Source of the DNA: CAZDYP01 sp964509505
GTDB taxonomy: Bacteria; Chloroflexota; Anaerolineae; JACRMK01
Reading direction: 5' to 3'
Assembly (NCBI GenBank): GCA_964509505.1
Contig: CAZDYP010000061.1
Location: 1 to 25,814, forward strand
Length of the DNA: 25,814 nt
Shown: in pieces, positions 15,802-23,128 of the stretch
Numbering within the stretch: the first letter of the stretch is position 1
Layout: each line of letters begins with the position of its first letter
Translations under genes and position numbers: made by a program
The notes under the pieces: generated by a model
Told to the model about the DNA's origin: nothing
Database searches by the model: none
The model's input: only the letters and a program-made list of their open reading frames with translations

Positions 15802-16779
15802 ATGCCTACCTCACCCGAGACGCAAAATTTACGTCTCGCCGAACTGCTCGCCTCGCTCTCGTTGGCGATTGATCTCGGCACAGGACAGCCGTTCGAATGG
15901 GTATTGCGTTGCACGTTGCTGGGCGTCAGCCTCGCCAAAGCGTTGGGCTTGAACGAGGACGAATGCGCGGAGGTGTATTACCTTGCATTGTTGCGCCACG
16001 TTGGTTGCACGGCGTACGCGCACCAAGACGCAGCCATGTTTGGCGAGGAGCTGGCGATTGCCGATGGCCTGACGCTCGACATGGACGACCTGCAGGCGAT
16101 GATGGCGTGGCTGTTTCGTAGCGTCGGCAAAGGCTTGCCGACCTTGACGCGCGTGAGCATGATTGCGCGCATGATGGCCGCGGGGCCTCACGCCGCCGAC
16201 GAAAATCATCAGGGACATTGCGAGGTGGGTGAGCGCGTCGCCCAAACATTGGGACTGTCGGCGCGCATTCAAGAAGGGTTGTCGCAAGTTTACGAACGGT
16301 GGGATGGCAAAGGGCCGAAGAAAATCAAGGGCGAAGACATCTTGCGTCCTGTGCGGATCGTGCAGCTCGCGCAAGACGCGGCGACGTTTTATCAGGTGAG
16401 TGATGCCGAGACTGCCACGGCAATGGTGCGTGCGCGGGCGGGGCGTTACTTCGATCCGACCTTAGCCGATTTCTTTGGTCAGCACGCCGCCGACGTACTC
16501 AAGCCTTTGCAGACACCATCCATGTGGGATGCAGTTTTAGCAGCTGAACCGGGCGTGGCGCAATGGCTGACAGAAGCGCAGTTCGACATGGGCGCACGCG
16601 TCGTCGCCGATTTTACAGATATGAAATCGCCCTACACATTGGGGCATTCCAGTCACGTGGCGGAGTTGGCGGCGCAGACCGCGCGACAATGCAATTTGCC
16701 TGAGTCCGAGGTGGTGGCTTTGCGACGCGCAGGCTTGTTGCACGACATTGGGCGTGTCGGCGTGTCGGCGGGCATCTGA
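15802..16779 (+). CDS. N-terminal part of HD-domain regulator
   Basis: Codes for 325 residues from ATG 15802, which follows a TATAAT by seven bases. The part to about residue 190 is helical and has the NLRLAELLASLSLAIDLGTGQP opening and a YYLALLRHVGCTAY segment known from HD-phosphohydrolase/LuxR proteins of actinobacteria and Chloroflexota. The second HD domain begins near residue 280 (TLGHSSHVAELAA) and reaches the metal-binding LLHDIGRVGVS just before the stop. The product would lack the second half of the HD domain and the DNA-binding domain, so it is unlikely to work as a regulator alone. The frame is open back to 15706, but that region is promoter. Confidence 0.75.
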   Translation: MPTSPETQNLRLAELLASLSLAIDLGTGQPFEWVLRCTLLGVSLAKALGLNEDECAEVYYLALLRHVGCTAYAHQDAAMFGEELAIADGLTLDMDDLQAMMAWLFRSVGKGLPTLTRVSMIARMMAAGPHAADENHQGHCEVGERVAQTLGLSARIQEGLSQVYERWDGKGPKKIKGEDILRPVRIVQLAQDAATFYQVSDAETATAMVRARAGRYFDPTLADFFGQHAADVLKPLQTPSMWDAVLAAEPGVAQWLTEAQFDMGARVVADFTDMKSPYTLGHSSHVAELAAQTARQCNLPESEVVALRRAGLLHDIGRVGVSAGI

Positions 16780-16794
16780 AGCAAGCCGGGCGCG

Positions 16795-17355
16795 TTGACC
16801 GATGGCGAATGGGAGCGCGTGCGGATGCATCCTTATTACACGGAGCGCGTGTTGGCGCGTGCGCCCGCGTTGGCGTCATTGGGCGAGCTGGCTGCCTCGC
16901 ATCACGAGCGGCTTGACGGTTCTGGGTATCATCGGCGGATGCCTGCCGCCATGTTGCCGCTCACCGCGCGCATCCTCGCCGTCGCCGATGTGTATTGCGC
17001 CTTGCGTGAAGTGCGTCCTCATCGTCCCGCGTTTTTTGCTAACCAAGTCACGAAAGAATTGCACCTTGAAGCGAAAGCGGGACGCCTCGACCCGCACGCC
17101 GTTGACGCGCTGTTGAGTGTGGTAGGACACAAGCCGTCGGCGACTCGGCGCGCGCCTGCCACAAGTTTGAGCGAGCGCGAGCTCGAAGTGTTGCGGCTCA
17201 TCACCCGCGGTCTCTCCAACAAAGAGATAACGCAACGGCTTTCGATTTCCCCCAAGACCGTCGGTCATCATATCCAACACATCTACGACAAAATTGATGT
17301 TTCCACCCGCGCGGGCGCGACGCTGTATGCGCTGCAAAACAATCTCCTCGATTAG
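16795..17355 (+). CDS. C-terminal part of HD-domain regulator with LuxR helix-turn-helix
   Basis: In-frame continuation after the TGA. It carries HPYYTERVL, SHHERLDGSGYH (HD-GYP region, with GYH instead of GYP) and a LuxR-type helix-turn-helix, from LSERELEVLRLITRGLSNKEI to the C-terminus. Possible restart codons are TTG 16795 and ATG 16825, neither with a good Shine-Dalgarno sequence. If made alone it could bind DNA without the sensory half. The stop TAG at 17353-17355 shares its last base with the next inverted repeat. Confidence 0.7.
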   Translation: MTDGEWERVRMHPYYTERVLARAPALASLGELAASHHERLDGSGYHRRMPAAMLPLTARILAVADVYCALREVRPHRPAFFANQVTKELHLEAKAGRLDPHAVDALLSVVGHKPSATRRAPATSLSERELEVLRLITRGLSNKEITQRLSISPKTVGHHIQHIYDKIDVSTRAGATLYALQNNLLD

Positions 17356-17441
17356 CAGATAGCGAATAGCGAATAGCCGATGGCCGATGGCAAATGGTAA
17401 ATCGCTATTCGCTATCTGCCATAGGCCATAAGCCATAAGCC
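17355..17441. repeat. Inverted word array, family C (gatagcgaat / gatggc)
   Basis: gcagatagcgaatagcga (17355-17372) pairs perfectly over 18 bp with 17402-17419. Additional agccgatggcc and ccataggccataagcc words flank the loop on both sides. It begins at the last base of the HD-LuxR stop codon. The same vocabulary recurs at 18168-18295 and inside a coding region at 24439-24528. Confidence 0.9.
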
Positions 17442-17523
17442 AAAATAGGGCGTTCGCCCGATGCGTGCCTGCCCATCTCTCGCTATACTCCTTGCAAGCA
17501 TTCAAATTCGCAAGGAGCTAAAC

Positions 17524-18177
17524 ATGATTCGTTCTCTCGTGCGGTTCAGTGGTATAGCGTTGGCGTTGGGCGGAGTGCTGCAAATCATCATCGGCTTTCT
17601 CCATCCCGACGAAAGCAAAGCAGGCGCGTTGCTCGACCCTCTCTTCCCTGTTGTTCACCTCATCGCCGCCGTCTCATTTATGGCGTTGGCGTTCGGTCTC
17701 GTCGGCTGGTATCTGCGACACGCCGACGCGGGCGGCAAGTTGGGGTTCCTCGCCTTCATCAGTGCTTTTGTTGGCACTGTGTTGACGGTGGGCTTCGTCA
17801 TTGACGAGTCGTTCTTCCTCGTTGACGCGGCGGCACGCAACCCTGCGATCAAGACGCTCAACGACTTTTTCCCCAATGCAACGCCGCAGATTCAAGGTTA
17901 CATTCCCGTGCTGCTCTCTGGCTTGCTCGTCTATTTGATAGGCTGGGTGCTGGTGGGAGTGGCGACGATGCGCGTGGGCATGTTGTCGCGTTGGGTTGGC
18001 TTGCTTATCAGCGTGGGCGTCTTTATGACCTTCGGTTCACTCGCGGGTGTGAACCTCATCCGCGTCATTGGCGGCGTCGTGTATGGTATCGGGTTGGTAT
18101 GGTTGGGCATCTCGTTGCTAACGACTCAAAGCGAGACGAACGCAGCGGCGCAACCGCAGCTGGCTCATAGTCGATAG
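17524..18177 (+). CDS. Six-helix membrane protein of unknown function
   Basis: Integral membrane protein of 217 residues with about six hydrophobic segments (near 6-26, 42-62, 72-93, 122-150, 156-178 and 182-200). A short extramembrane stretch (about 93-120) contains DESFFLVDAAARNPAIKTL. I do not recognise a named family with confidence; it resembles small DUF4386-like proteins. AAGGAG seven bases upstream fixes ATG 17524, and a TATACT at 17484-17489 is a plausible -10. It appears to be transcribed alone, with family C arrays on both sides. The final residues (LAHSR) and stop run into the downstream array. Confidence 0.8.
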   Translation: MIRSLVRFSGIALALGGVLQIIIGFLHPDESKAGALLDPLFPVVHLIAAVSFMALAFGLVGWYLRHADAGGKLGFLAFISAFVGTVLTVGFVIDESFFLVDAAARNPAIKTLNDFFPNATPQIQGYIPVLLSGLLVYLIGWVLVGVATMRVGMLSRWVGLLISVGVFMTFGSLAGVNLIRVIGGVVYGIGLVWLGISLLTTQSETNAAAQPQLAHSR

Positions 18178-18295
18178 CGAATGGCAGATAGCGAATAGCG
18201 AATAGCCGATGGCGGATAGCCTATGGCAGATAGCGAATGGCGAATGGCAAACCTAGTCAGCCATCTGCCATCGGCCATCTGCCATCGGCCATCTG
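18168..18295. repeat. Inverted word array, family C, second copy
   Basis: About 85 bases of gatagcgaatggcagatagcg-type words are followed by ccatctgccatcggcc words in the opposite sense after a short centre near 18250-18258. The array starts in the last codons of the six-helix membrane protein gene (stop at 18175-18177) and ends just before the CinA promoter. Confidence 0.9.
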
Positions 18296-18298
18296 TGT

Positions 18299-18327
18299 TT
18301 GCATCCCCGCCCCGCGAAAACTATAAT
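18299..18327 (+). promoter_or_regulatory. Promoter of the cinA-like gene
   Basis: TTGCAT (18299-18304), a 17-bp spacer and a perfect TATAAT (18322-18327). Transcription would start near 18334 and give a leader of about 47 bases to ATG 18381, where GAGG sits at good spacing. Confidence 0.65.
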
Positions 18328-18380
18328 CGTGCCTCGTGATGCGTATAGCGTGTCACACATCTTATGGCATGAGGCACAGC

Positions 18381-19595
18381 ATGAACGCTGAAATCGTTTC
18401 GTTTGGCACTGAGCTGTTGTTGGGGCAAATCGTGAACACCAACGCTGCGTACATCGCGCAGCAACTCGCGGCGGTTGGCGTCGGCGTCTATTATCACGTC
18501 ACCGCCGGCGACAACGTGGATCGTGCGGCGGATGTGTTGCGTCGCTCCATCAGTCGTTGCGACATCACCATCGCCACGGGCGGATTGGGTCCGACGGTAG
18601 ATGACGTGACGCGCGAAGCCGTGTCGCGCGCGTTGAACGTGGAGTTGGTGTTGCACGAAGACCTGCTCAAACAAATCGAGGGCATGTTCACGAAGTGGGG
18701 GCGCAAGATGTCGGACAGCAACCGTGTGCAGGCGATGTTGCCCAAAGGCTGCATCCCCATCGAGAATCCTGTGGGCACGGCGCCCGGCTTCATCGTGGAG
18801 CGCGATGGTCACGTCTTACTCGCGTTGCCCGGCGTGCCGCGCGAGATGACGTTCTTGATGGAGCAGACCGTGATGCCGTTCCTGCGCCAACGCTTTGGCT
18901 TGCGCGGCGTCATCAAGAGTAAGTTGCTGCGCGTCGCGGGCATGGGCGAGAGCGTGTTGGGCGAGCGCATCGCCGACTTGATGAAGGAGAGCAATCCGAG
19001 CGTCGGCACGATGGCGCACACGGGGCAGGTGGACGTGCGCGTCGCCGCGAAAGCCGATTCCGAAGACGAAGCGAATCAGCTGATCGCAGCGATGGAAGCG
19101 CGGGTGCGCGCACGCTTGGGCGAATTTATTTTTGGCGTGGATAAAGAAACATTGGAGAGCGTGACGGTCAAGCAATTCAAAGAGGCAGGCGCGACGCTCG
19201 CCATCGTCGAGACGAACACGGGTGGTATCGTCACGCAACGCTTGACGGGCGCGCTGCATGGCGCAGATGTCGTGCGCGGCGCGTGGATTGTGCCGAATGA
19301 GCCACAAGCAGTGCGGATGTTCGAGCTATCGCAGCCACTCGTGAGCGCAGAGAGCGCGATGCGCGCAGCAGCATGGGCGCGGCGGATGGCGGGGGCGGAT
19401 TGGGGCATGGCGGTGATGGGCACCGTCGGCAGCGACGAGCATCTCTATGGACAGAACACGGGCGAATGCTGGATTGCGTTGCATGGTCCCAAGCCCATCA
19501 CCCCCGAAAAATTTCCGTATGGCGGCGTCAGCGAAACCTCGCGGCAGTGGATCGTCAATCGCGCGCTCGATATGCTCCGCAGAAGTATCCAGTAG
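18381..19595 (+). CDS. cinA: CinA-family protein (MoCF domain plus divergent PncC-like domain)
   Basis: Protein of 404 residues. The N-terminal MoCF-type domain (about 4-170) opens MNAEIVSFGTELLLG and has the TGGLGPTVDDVTREA motif (67-81); in CinA this domain hydrolyses ADP-ribose or related pyrophosphates. A central linker follows. The C-terminal domain (about 255-400) corresponds to nicotinamide-nucleotide amidase PncC. There the usual ESCTGG active site reads ETNTGG (277-282), replacing the Ser, and the usual GIAGP-GGG loop is replaced by GTVGSDEHLYGQNTG. The deamidase activity may therefore be lost or altered. GAGG before ATG 18381 and the MNAEI opening decide the start; ATG 18339 is also in frame. 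The final Gln and TAG stop come from the family A repeat. Confidence 0.9.
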   Translation: MNAEIVSFGTELLLGQIVNTNAAYIAQQLAAVGVGVYYHVTAGDNVDRAADVLRRSISRCDITIATGGLGPTVDDVTREAVSRALNVELVLHEDLLKQIEGMFTKWGRKMSDSNRVQAMLPKGCIPIENPVGTAPGFIVERDGHVLLALPGVPREMTFLMEQTVMPFLRQRFGLRGVIKSKLLRVAGMGESVLGERIADLMKESNPSVGTMAHTGQVDVRVAAKADSEDEANQLIAAMEARVRARLGEFIFGVDKETLESVTVKQFKEAGATLAIVETNTGGIVTQRLTGALHGADVVRGAWIVPNEPQAVRMFELSQPLVSAESAMRAAAWARRMAGADWGMAVMGTVGSDEHLYGQNTGECWIALHGPKPITPEKFPYGGVSETSRQWIVNRALDMLRRSIQ

Positions 19596-19776
19596 TCAGA
19601 AGTCAGTAGTCAGAAGTCAGTAGTCAGAAGTCAGTAGTCAGAAGTCAGTAGCCAGAAGTCAGTAGCCAGAAGTCAGTAGCCAGTAATTAGGTCGAGTCGC
19701 AATCTGATTACTGGCTACTGACTACTGACTACTGGTTACTGACTACTGGCTACTGACTACTGGCTACTGACTACTT
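19591..19776. repeat. Long inverted word array, family A
   Basis: About 97 bases of cagtagtcagaagt and cagtagccagaagt words (19591-19687) are followed by a 17-base centre and then about 72 bases of ctggctactgactactgg words (19705-19776) in the opposite sense. Together they can form the longest hairpin in the window. It provides the stop codon of the CinA gene and ends directly at the stop of the convergent FAD oxidoreductase, filling the whole gap. A bidirectional terminator role is possible. Confidence 0.92.
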
Positions 19777-20919
19777 TCAAATCACGTTCTTCTCCGCATC
19801 CATCCTCCCACCACGAAATCGCATCACGCTCAACTCGCTCACGTCGAGCGAAGGCATTTCTCCGCAAACCATTTCCGCGATGAGCTGTCCCGTCATGGGC
19901 GAGTGCATGAAGCCATGTCCGCTGAAACCCGCGGCGACGAGGAAGTTTTGCGCTTCAGGCACTGCGCCAATGATGGGGTTCGCATCGGGCGTCGTGTCAT
20001 ACAATCCGCCCCATCCACGCGCGATGCGCGCATTCTCCAGGACAGGCATACGGCTTATCGCTTTCTCAATCACCTTGTCGCGCCATTCTGCATCCCAATG
20101 TGTTTTGAAGCTCACGGGTTCGCGCTTGTCGGTCATGCCAAGCAAGATACTCGGTCCTTCGCGCCGTGTATAGAATGAGCTACTGAAGTCAATCGTCAGC
20201 GGGTACGACTTTGGCAGCAAGTCGTTTGGCTCGGTGATGAACACTTGGCGGCGATACGGCGCGATGGGCAACTCCACGCCTGCCAGGCGCGCCACATTTG
20301 CCGCATACGGTCCCGCCGCATCAATCACCCATTCACACCCGATTGTCTCGTCCTTCGTCATCACCCCGGTTACCCGTCCTCCGCGACCTGTCGCCCGTAT
20401 TCCCGTTACCGCTATCTCCGCGCGAATCTGCACGCCCATTCGCCGCGCTGCGCTCGCATAACCCAACGCGATTACCGACGGATCGCCGAAGCCATCCGCA
20501 GGGCAAAACGTCGCGGCGAGGATGTCGTCCACGTTCAGTTGCGGCAACAGGTCGCGCGCTGCTTGCGGCGTGATGAGCTCGGCTGGCACGCCGAGTGATT
20601 GTTGCAAGGCAACATTGCGACGAAAATCGTTCACGTCATTTTCGTTATCTAACAAGAACAAATATCCGACCCAATGAAAATCGGCGGGGGCGATTTCATC
20701 GTTGAAGCGTTTGAACTTGGCGACGCTGCGTAGCGAGAGCTGAATGTTCGTCGCCGTCGAAAATTGGTGACGGATTCCACCCACGGACCTTCCCGTGCTA
20801 CCCATCGCCAACGCATTTTCTTTTTCCAACAACCACACATCCCGCACCCCCTTCGCGGCGAGATGATAGGCGATGCTCGCGCCGATGGCGCCGCCGCCGA
20901 TGATGATGACTTGAGGCAT
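19777..20919 (-). CDS. FAD-dependent oxidoreductase of the DAO/sarcosine oxidase beta family
   Basis: Flavoprotein of 380 residues, expected to oxidise the C-N bond of a secondary or D-amino acid such as sarcosine, dimethylglycine or glycine. The N-terminal Rossmann motif is GGGAIG (8-13), followed by Glu32 at the end of strand 2 for the ribose. STGRSVGGIRHQFS is the flavin-contact loop, and FSGHGFMHSP near the C-terminus is typical of SoxB-like enzymes. No Fe-S or folate domain is fused to it. I start at ATG 20919 because GAGG lies at normal distance; the in-frame ATG at 20925 touches that site. It follows the coiled-coil/zinc-ribbon gene by about 45 bp and may share its transcript. The substrate is not determinable. 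Confidence 0.9.
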   Translation of the reverse strand: MPQVIIIGGGAIGASIAYHLAAKGVRDVWLLEKENALAMGSTGRSVGGIRHQFSTATNIQLSLRSVAKFKRFNDEIAPADFHWVGYLFLLDNENDVNDFRRNVALQQSLGVPAELITPQAARDLLPQLNVDDILAATFCPADGFGDPSVIALGYASAARRMGVQIRAEIAVTGIRATGRGGRVTGVMTKDETIGCEWVIDAAGPYAANVARLAGVELPIAPYRRQVFITEPNDLLPKSYPLTIDFSSSFYTRREGPSILLGMTDKREPVSFKTHWDAEWRDKVIEKAISRMPVLENARIARGWGGLYDTTPDANPIIGAVPEAQNFLVAAGFSGHGFMHSPMTGQLIAEMVCGEMPSLDVSELSVMRFRGGRMDAEKNVI

Positions 20920-20964
20920 AAGCATCCTCAGAAGAAAATGTCACAGCGTCTTTTGTGATCCTCG

Positions 20965-22035
20965 TTACAACCGTATTACTGCCCCGCAAAAATCACACTT
21001 AATCGAATCCATCCCGCGCGTCACCGTCTGTGTGATGGGGCCGCCGCACGTCGGGCATTTCGTCGGCGCGGCTTTCACCTTATCCACCGCCGTCTGCTCA
21101 ATGGCAATCGCGCGGTCGCCGTCGAACTCGTGCGCCTGTGCGCGCCCGATGAGTCGCTTCCATTCCTCATTGTCTTGTCCCTTCAAATGAAAGTGCGCCA
21201 TCCGGGTCGGCACACCAGAACCGAAATGCACTTCGAGATGATCTTCGTGTCCGAACAAGCCCTTGTCAATCGAATCCACTTTCTCGATTTTGTCGAGCGG
21301 CGCTTCCAGCACGACCTTCTGCACCTTCTCCTTCGCCGTCGTGATGAACAACACTTTCTTTGTAGCAACCTCTTCCTTCTGCTCCAGGATAAGGCGTTGG
21401 TCGGTCAGATACAACACGCCGTCGGGGTCTGTGTCCACTTTCTTCTTGACCTGCTGATACCACGCCGCCTCAACCGCCATGATGCCCGATTCGGTTGGAC
21501 GCAATTTGAATGTCGCCTCGTCGAGCTGCTTGTACATCCATTCGATTTTTTGTAGATAGCTGGTTACTTTGTCGAGCTCGCTCTTGAACGAGTTGTACGA
21601 GCCTGTAATGGTGTTGGCGACAGCGTCCACTTTGCTGTTGAGCGCGCTCGTCAACGCCTTGATTTGCGCGACCAGCGGGTTCGCCATATCGGGGTTGCTC
21701 GACCAGGCGACGAGCTGCGTCATTTGCGACTCGATGAGGCGTAGCTCATATTCGAGTTGCGTTGCTTGCGCATCAATTTGTTGCTGCACGCTGGCGCGCA
21801 ACTCGCGCCATTGCTCAACCCAGGCGGTGGCTTTTTGTTCCAGCTCTTTGCCAAACGCAAAGCCACGCGCGCGTAGCGCACTCACGCGCGATGCGAGACC
21901 ATGCACCGTCGTGGTGAGGTCTTCGAGCGCGTCCCGTTGCGACGCCAAACGCACTTTGCCTTGCAATGAATTGAGCTCCCCTTGCAGTGAGCTGATGTCA
22001 CTGGCCAGTTGTGCTGCAGGATTATCGGTGGACAT
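20965..22035 (-). CDS. Coiled-coil protein with PH/GRAM-like core and C-terminal zinc ribbon
   Basis: Cytoplasmic protein of 356 residues. Residues 1-175 are almost entirely helical with heptad-like Leu/Ala spacing, a likely coiled coil. Residues about 185-300 are beta-rich (DGVLYLTDQRLILEQ, KVQKVVLEAPLDKIEKV, HLEVHFGSG) and resemble bacterial PH/GRAM-type domains. The C-terminus has a four-cysteine ribbon, CPTC (327-330) and CDFC (347-350). No enzyme motif was found. The start has AGGGAGA five bases upstream. The combination suggests a membrane-surface or protein-binding scaffold, which is inference. It is divergent from xdhC and followed closely by the FAD oxidoreductase. Confidence 0.8.
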   Translation of the reverse strand: MSTDNPAAQLASDISSLQGELNSLQGKVRLASQRDALEDLTTTVHGLASRVSALRARGFAFGKELEQKATAWVEQWRELRASVQQQIDAQATQLEYELRLIESQMTQLVAWSSNPDMANPLVAQIKALTSALNSKVDAVANTITGSYNSFKSELDKVTSYLQKIEWMYKQLDEATFKLRPTESGIMAVEAAWYQQVKKKVDTDPDGVLYLTDQRLILEQKEEVATKKVLFITTAKEKVQKVVLEAPLDKIEKVDSIDKGLFGHEDHLEVHFGSGVPTRMAHFHLKGQDNEEWKRLIGRAQAHEFDGDRAIAIEQTAVDKVKAAPTKCPTCGGPITQTVTRGMDSIKCDFCGAVIRL

Positions 22036-22053
22036 AGTGTCTCCCTGTGAATG

Positions 22054-22108
22054 TAGGGCGAGTTTGCTTGCGCCAGCGCTGCAAGCACAGGCGCAACTTG
22101 CCCACTAC
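22054..22108. repeat. REP-like palindrome in the divergent gap before xdhC
   Basis: gtagggcgagtttgcttgcgcc and ggcgcaacttgcccactac form imperfect inverted arms, with a secondary gcttg/caagc pairing in the middle. It lies between the divergent zinc-ribbon gene and the xdhC promoter. Confidence 0.7.
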
Positions 22109-22117
22109 TTGATAAAG

Positions 22118-22145
22118 TTGGAATTTTGGACAGGCGCATTATAAT
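22118..22145 (+). promoter_or_regulatory. Promoter of the xdhC gene
   Basis: TTGGAA (22118-22123), a 16-bp spacer and TATAAT (22140-22145). A short leader with GAGGT four bases before ATG 22161 follows. Confidence 0.65.
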
Positions 22146-22160
22146 ATCCGCGAGGTAGTC

Positions 22161-23012
22161 ATGTCTAGCGAACAAGAATTTTATCAAGCCGTGCTTGAGA
22201 CGTTGGCGCACGGTGAAGCGGTTGCTATTGCGACGGTGACGAAGGCAAGCGGGTCAGTGCCACGCGGCGCTGGCTCGAAGATGCTCGTCTGGCGCGATGG
22301 GACGATTCTCGGCACCATCGGCGGCGGCACGATGGAGGAGAAGGTCATTCAAGAAGCGAAAGAGGTCATCACCGAGGGTCGTCCGCGCTTCCGCGAGTAT
22401 TCGCTCATCAGCGCCAACGACGGCAACCCAGACGAATCCTACGGCTTGTGTGGCGGCACCGCCTCGATTTACATCGAGGCGATTCGCCCGCGTCAAACGG
22501 TGATGATTGTCGGCGCGGGACACATTGCCGTTCCGCTCGGCAAGCTGGCATCCGAATGTGGGTATCGGTTGTCGGTGGTGGATGATCGCCCCGACTTCAT
22601 TACGAAGGAGCGTTTCCCCACCGCCGACGAAACGATTCACGTGCATTATACGCGCGAGAACGAGACGCTCGAACTGATGCCCGTCAAGATTGATGCGGCG
22701 ACGCATGTCGTCGTCGCCACATGGGGTTGGGACGAACCTGCACTCGCGCAAATCTTGAAGTCGCCCGCGCCATACATCGGCCTCGTCAGCAGCCGCCGCA
22801 AATTCCAACTCATCGCCGACCAGCTGCGCGCCCAAGGCTTTGGCGACAAGGACATCGCGCGCATCCATGCGCCCATCGGTATTGATATTGGCGCAGAGAC
22901 GCCCGCCGAAATCGCTGTCGCTATCATGTCTGAAATTATCATGCAACGGCGCGGCGGCGACGGCGCGCCGATTCATCTGCGGTGGAAACCAAAGAACAAG
23001 ATGGTAAGTTAG
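22161..23012 (+). CDS. XdhC/CoxI-family molybdenum cofactor chaperone
   Basis: Accessory protein of 283 residues that in this family binds molybdenum cofactor, helps its sulfuration and delivers it to xanthine-dehydrogenase-type hydroxylases. Motifs are GSVPRGAGSKM (31-41), GTIGGGTMEEKV (51-62) and YGLCGGT with Cys97, a typical cofactor-contact cysteine. The C-terminal Rossmann domain starts VMIVGAGHIA (114-123), with DDRP at 141-144 and GLVSSRRK further on. The start is supported by GAGGT and a good promoter. It is followed directly by the YqeB-like gene, a frequent pairing. No hydroxylase structural gene is in the window. The stop lies at the edge of a gttggtttgttggg/cccaaccaac inverted repeat. 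Confidence 0.9.
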   Translation: MSSEQEFYQAVLETLAHGEAVAIATVTKASGSVPRGAGSKMLVWRDGTILGTIGGGTMEEKVIQEAKEVITEGRPRFREYSLISANDGNPDESYGLCGGTASIYIEAIRPRQTVMIVGAGHIAVPLGKLASECGYRLSVVDDRPDFITKERFPTADETIHVHYTRENETLELMPVKIDAATHVVVATWGWDEPALAQILKSPAPYIGLVSSRRKFQLIADQLRAQGFGDKDIARIHAPIGIDIGAETPAEIAVAIMSEIIMQRRGGDGAPIHLRWKPKNKMVS

Positions 23013-23128
23013 TTGGTTTGTTGGGCGCTTTGTCATCCAACCAGAATTTATGAGTATCATCACCCACCCACCCACCCACCCACCCACCCACCCAACCAAC
23101 CAACCACCCAACCAACCAACCAACCACC
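23003..23128. repeat. Tetranucleotide CACC/CAAC array with partial inverted arm, family G
   Basis: Eight CACC units (23061-23092) are followed by nine more CAAC or CACC units (23093-23128), 68 bases in all. A weak inverted partner, agttggtttgttggg (23011-23025), lies right at the xdhC stop. The tetranucleotide tract lies within the first 27 codons of the YqeB frame. Confidence 0.92.

Larger units (their letters stand above)
15802..17355 (+). pseudogene. HD-phosphohydrolase/LuxR regulator split by an in-frame TGA
   Basis: The two open frames 15802-16779 and 16795-17355 are one gene in the same reading frame, separated only by TGA at 16777-16779 (codon 326 of 518). Related proteins have a continuous HD-GYP-like domain across this point, with Trp in a sequence like 'SxxIWDKPG'. 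Here it reads GI-stop-SKPG, so a TGG-to-TGA change is the simplest explanation. Everything on both sides is intact, so the break is recent, or is a sequencing error, or is read through. Confidence 0.8.

Noticed and set aside
16777..16779. UGA decoded as tryptophan or selenocysteine
   Set aside because: Other genes in the window end in TGA, and relatives appear to have Trp here rather than Cys. I saw no convincing selenocysteine-insertion hairpin right after the codon, although I cannot fold it.
17490..17515. Hairpin ccttgc/gcaagg covering the Shine-Dalgarno site of the six-helix protein gene
   Set aside because: The left arm lies at or before the expected transcription start from TATACT 17484-17489, so it may not be in the mRNA; the stem is only six bp.
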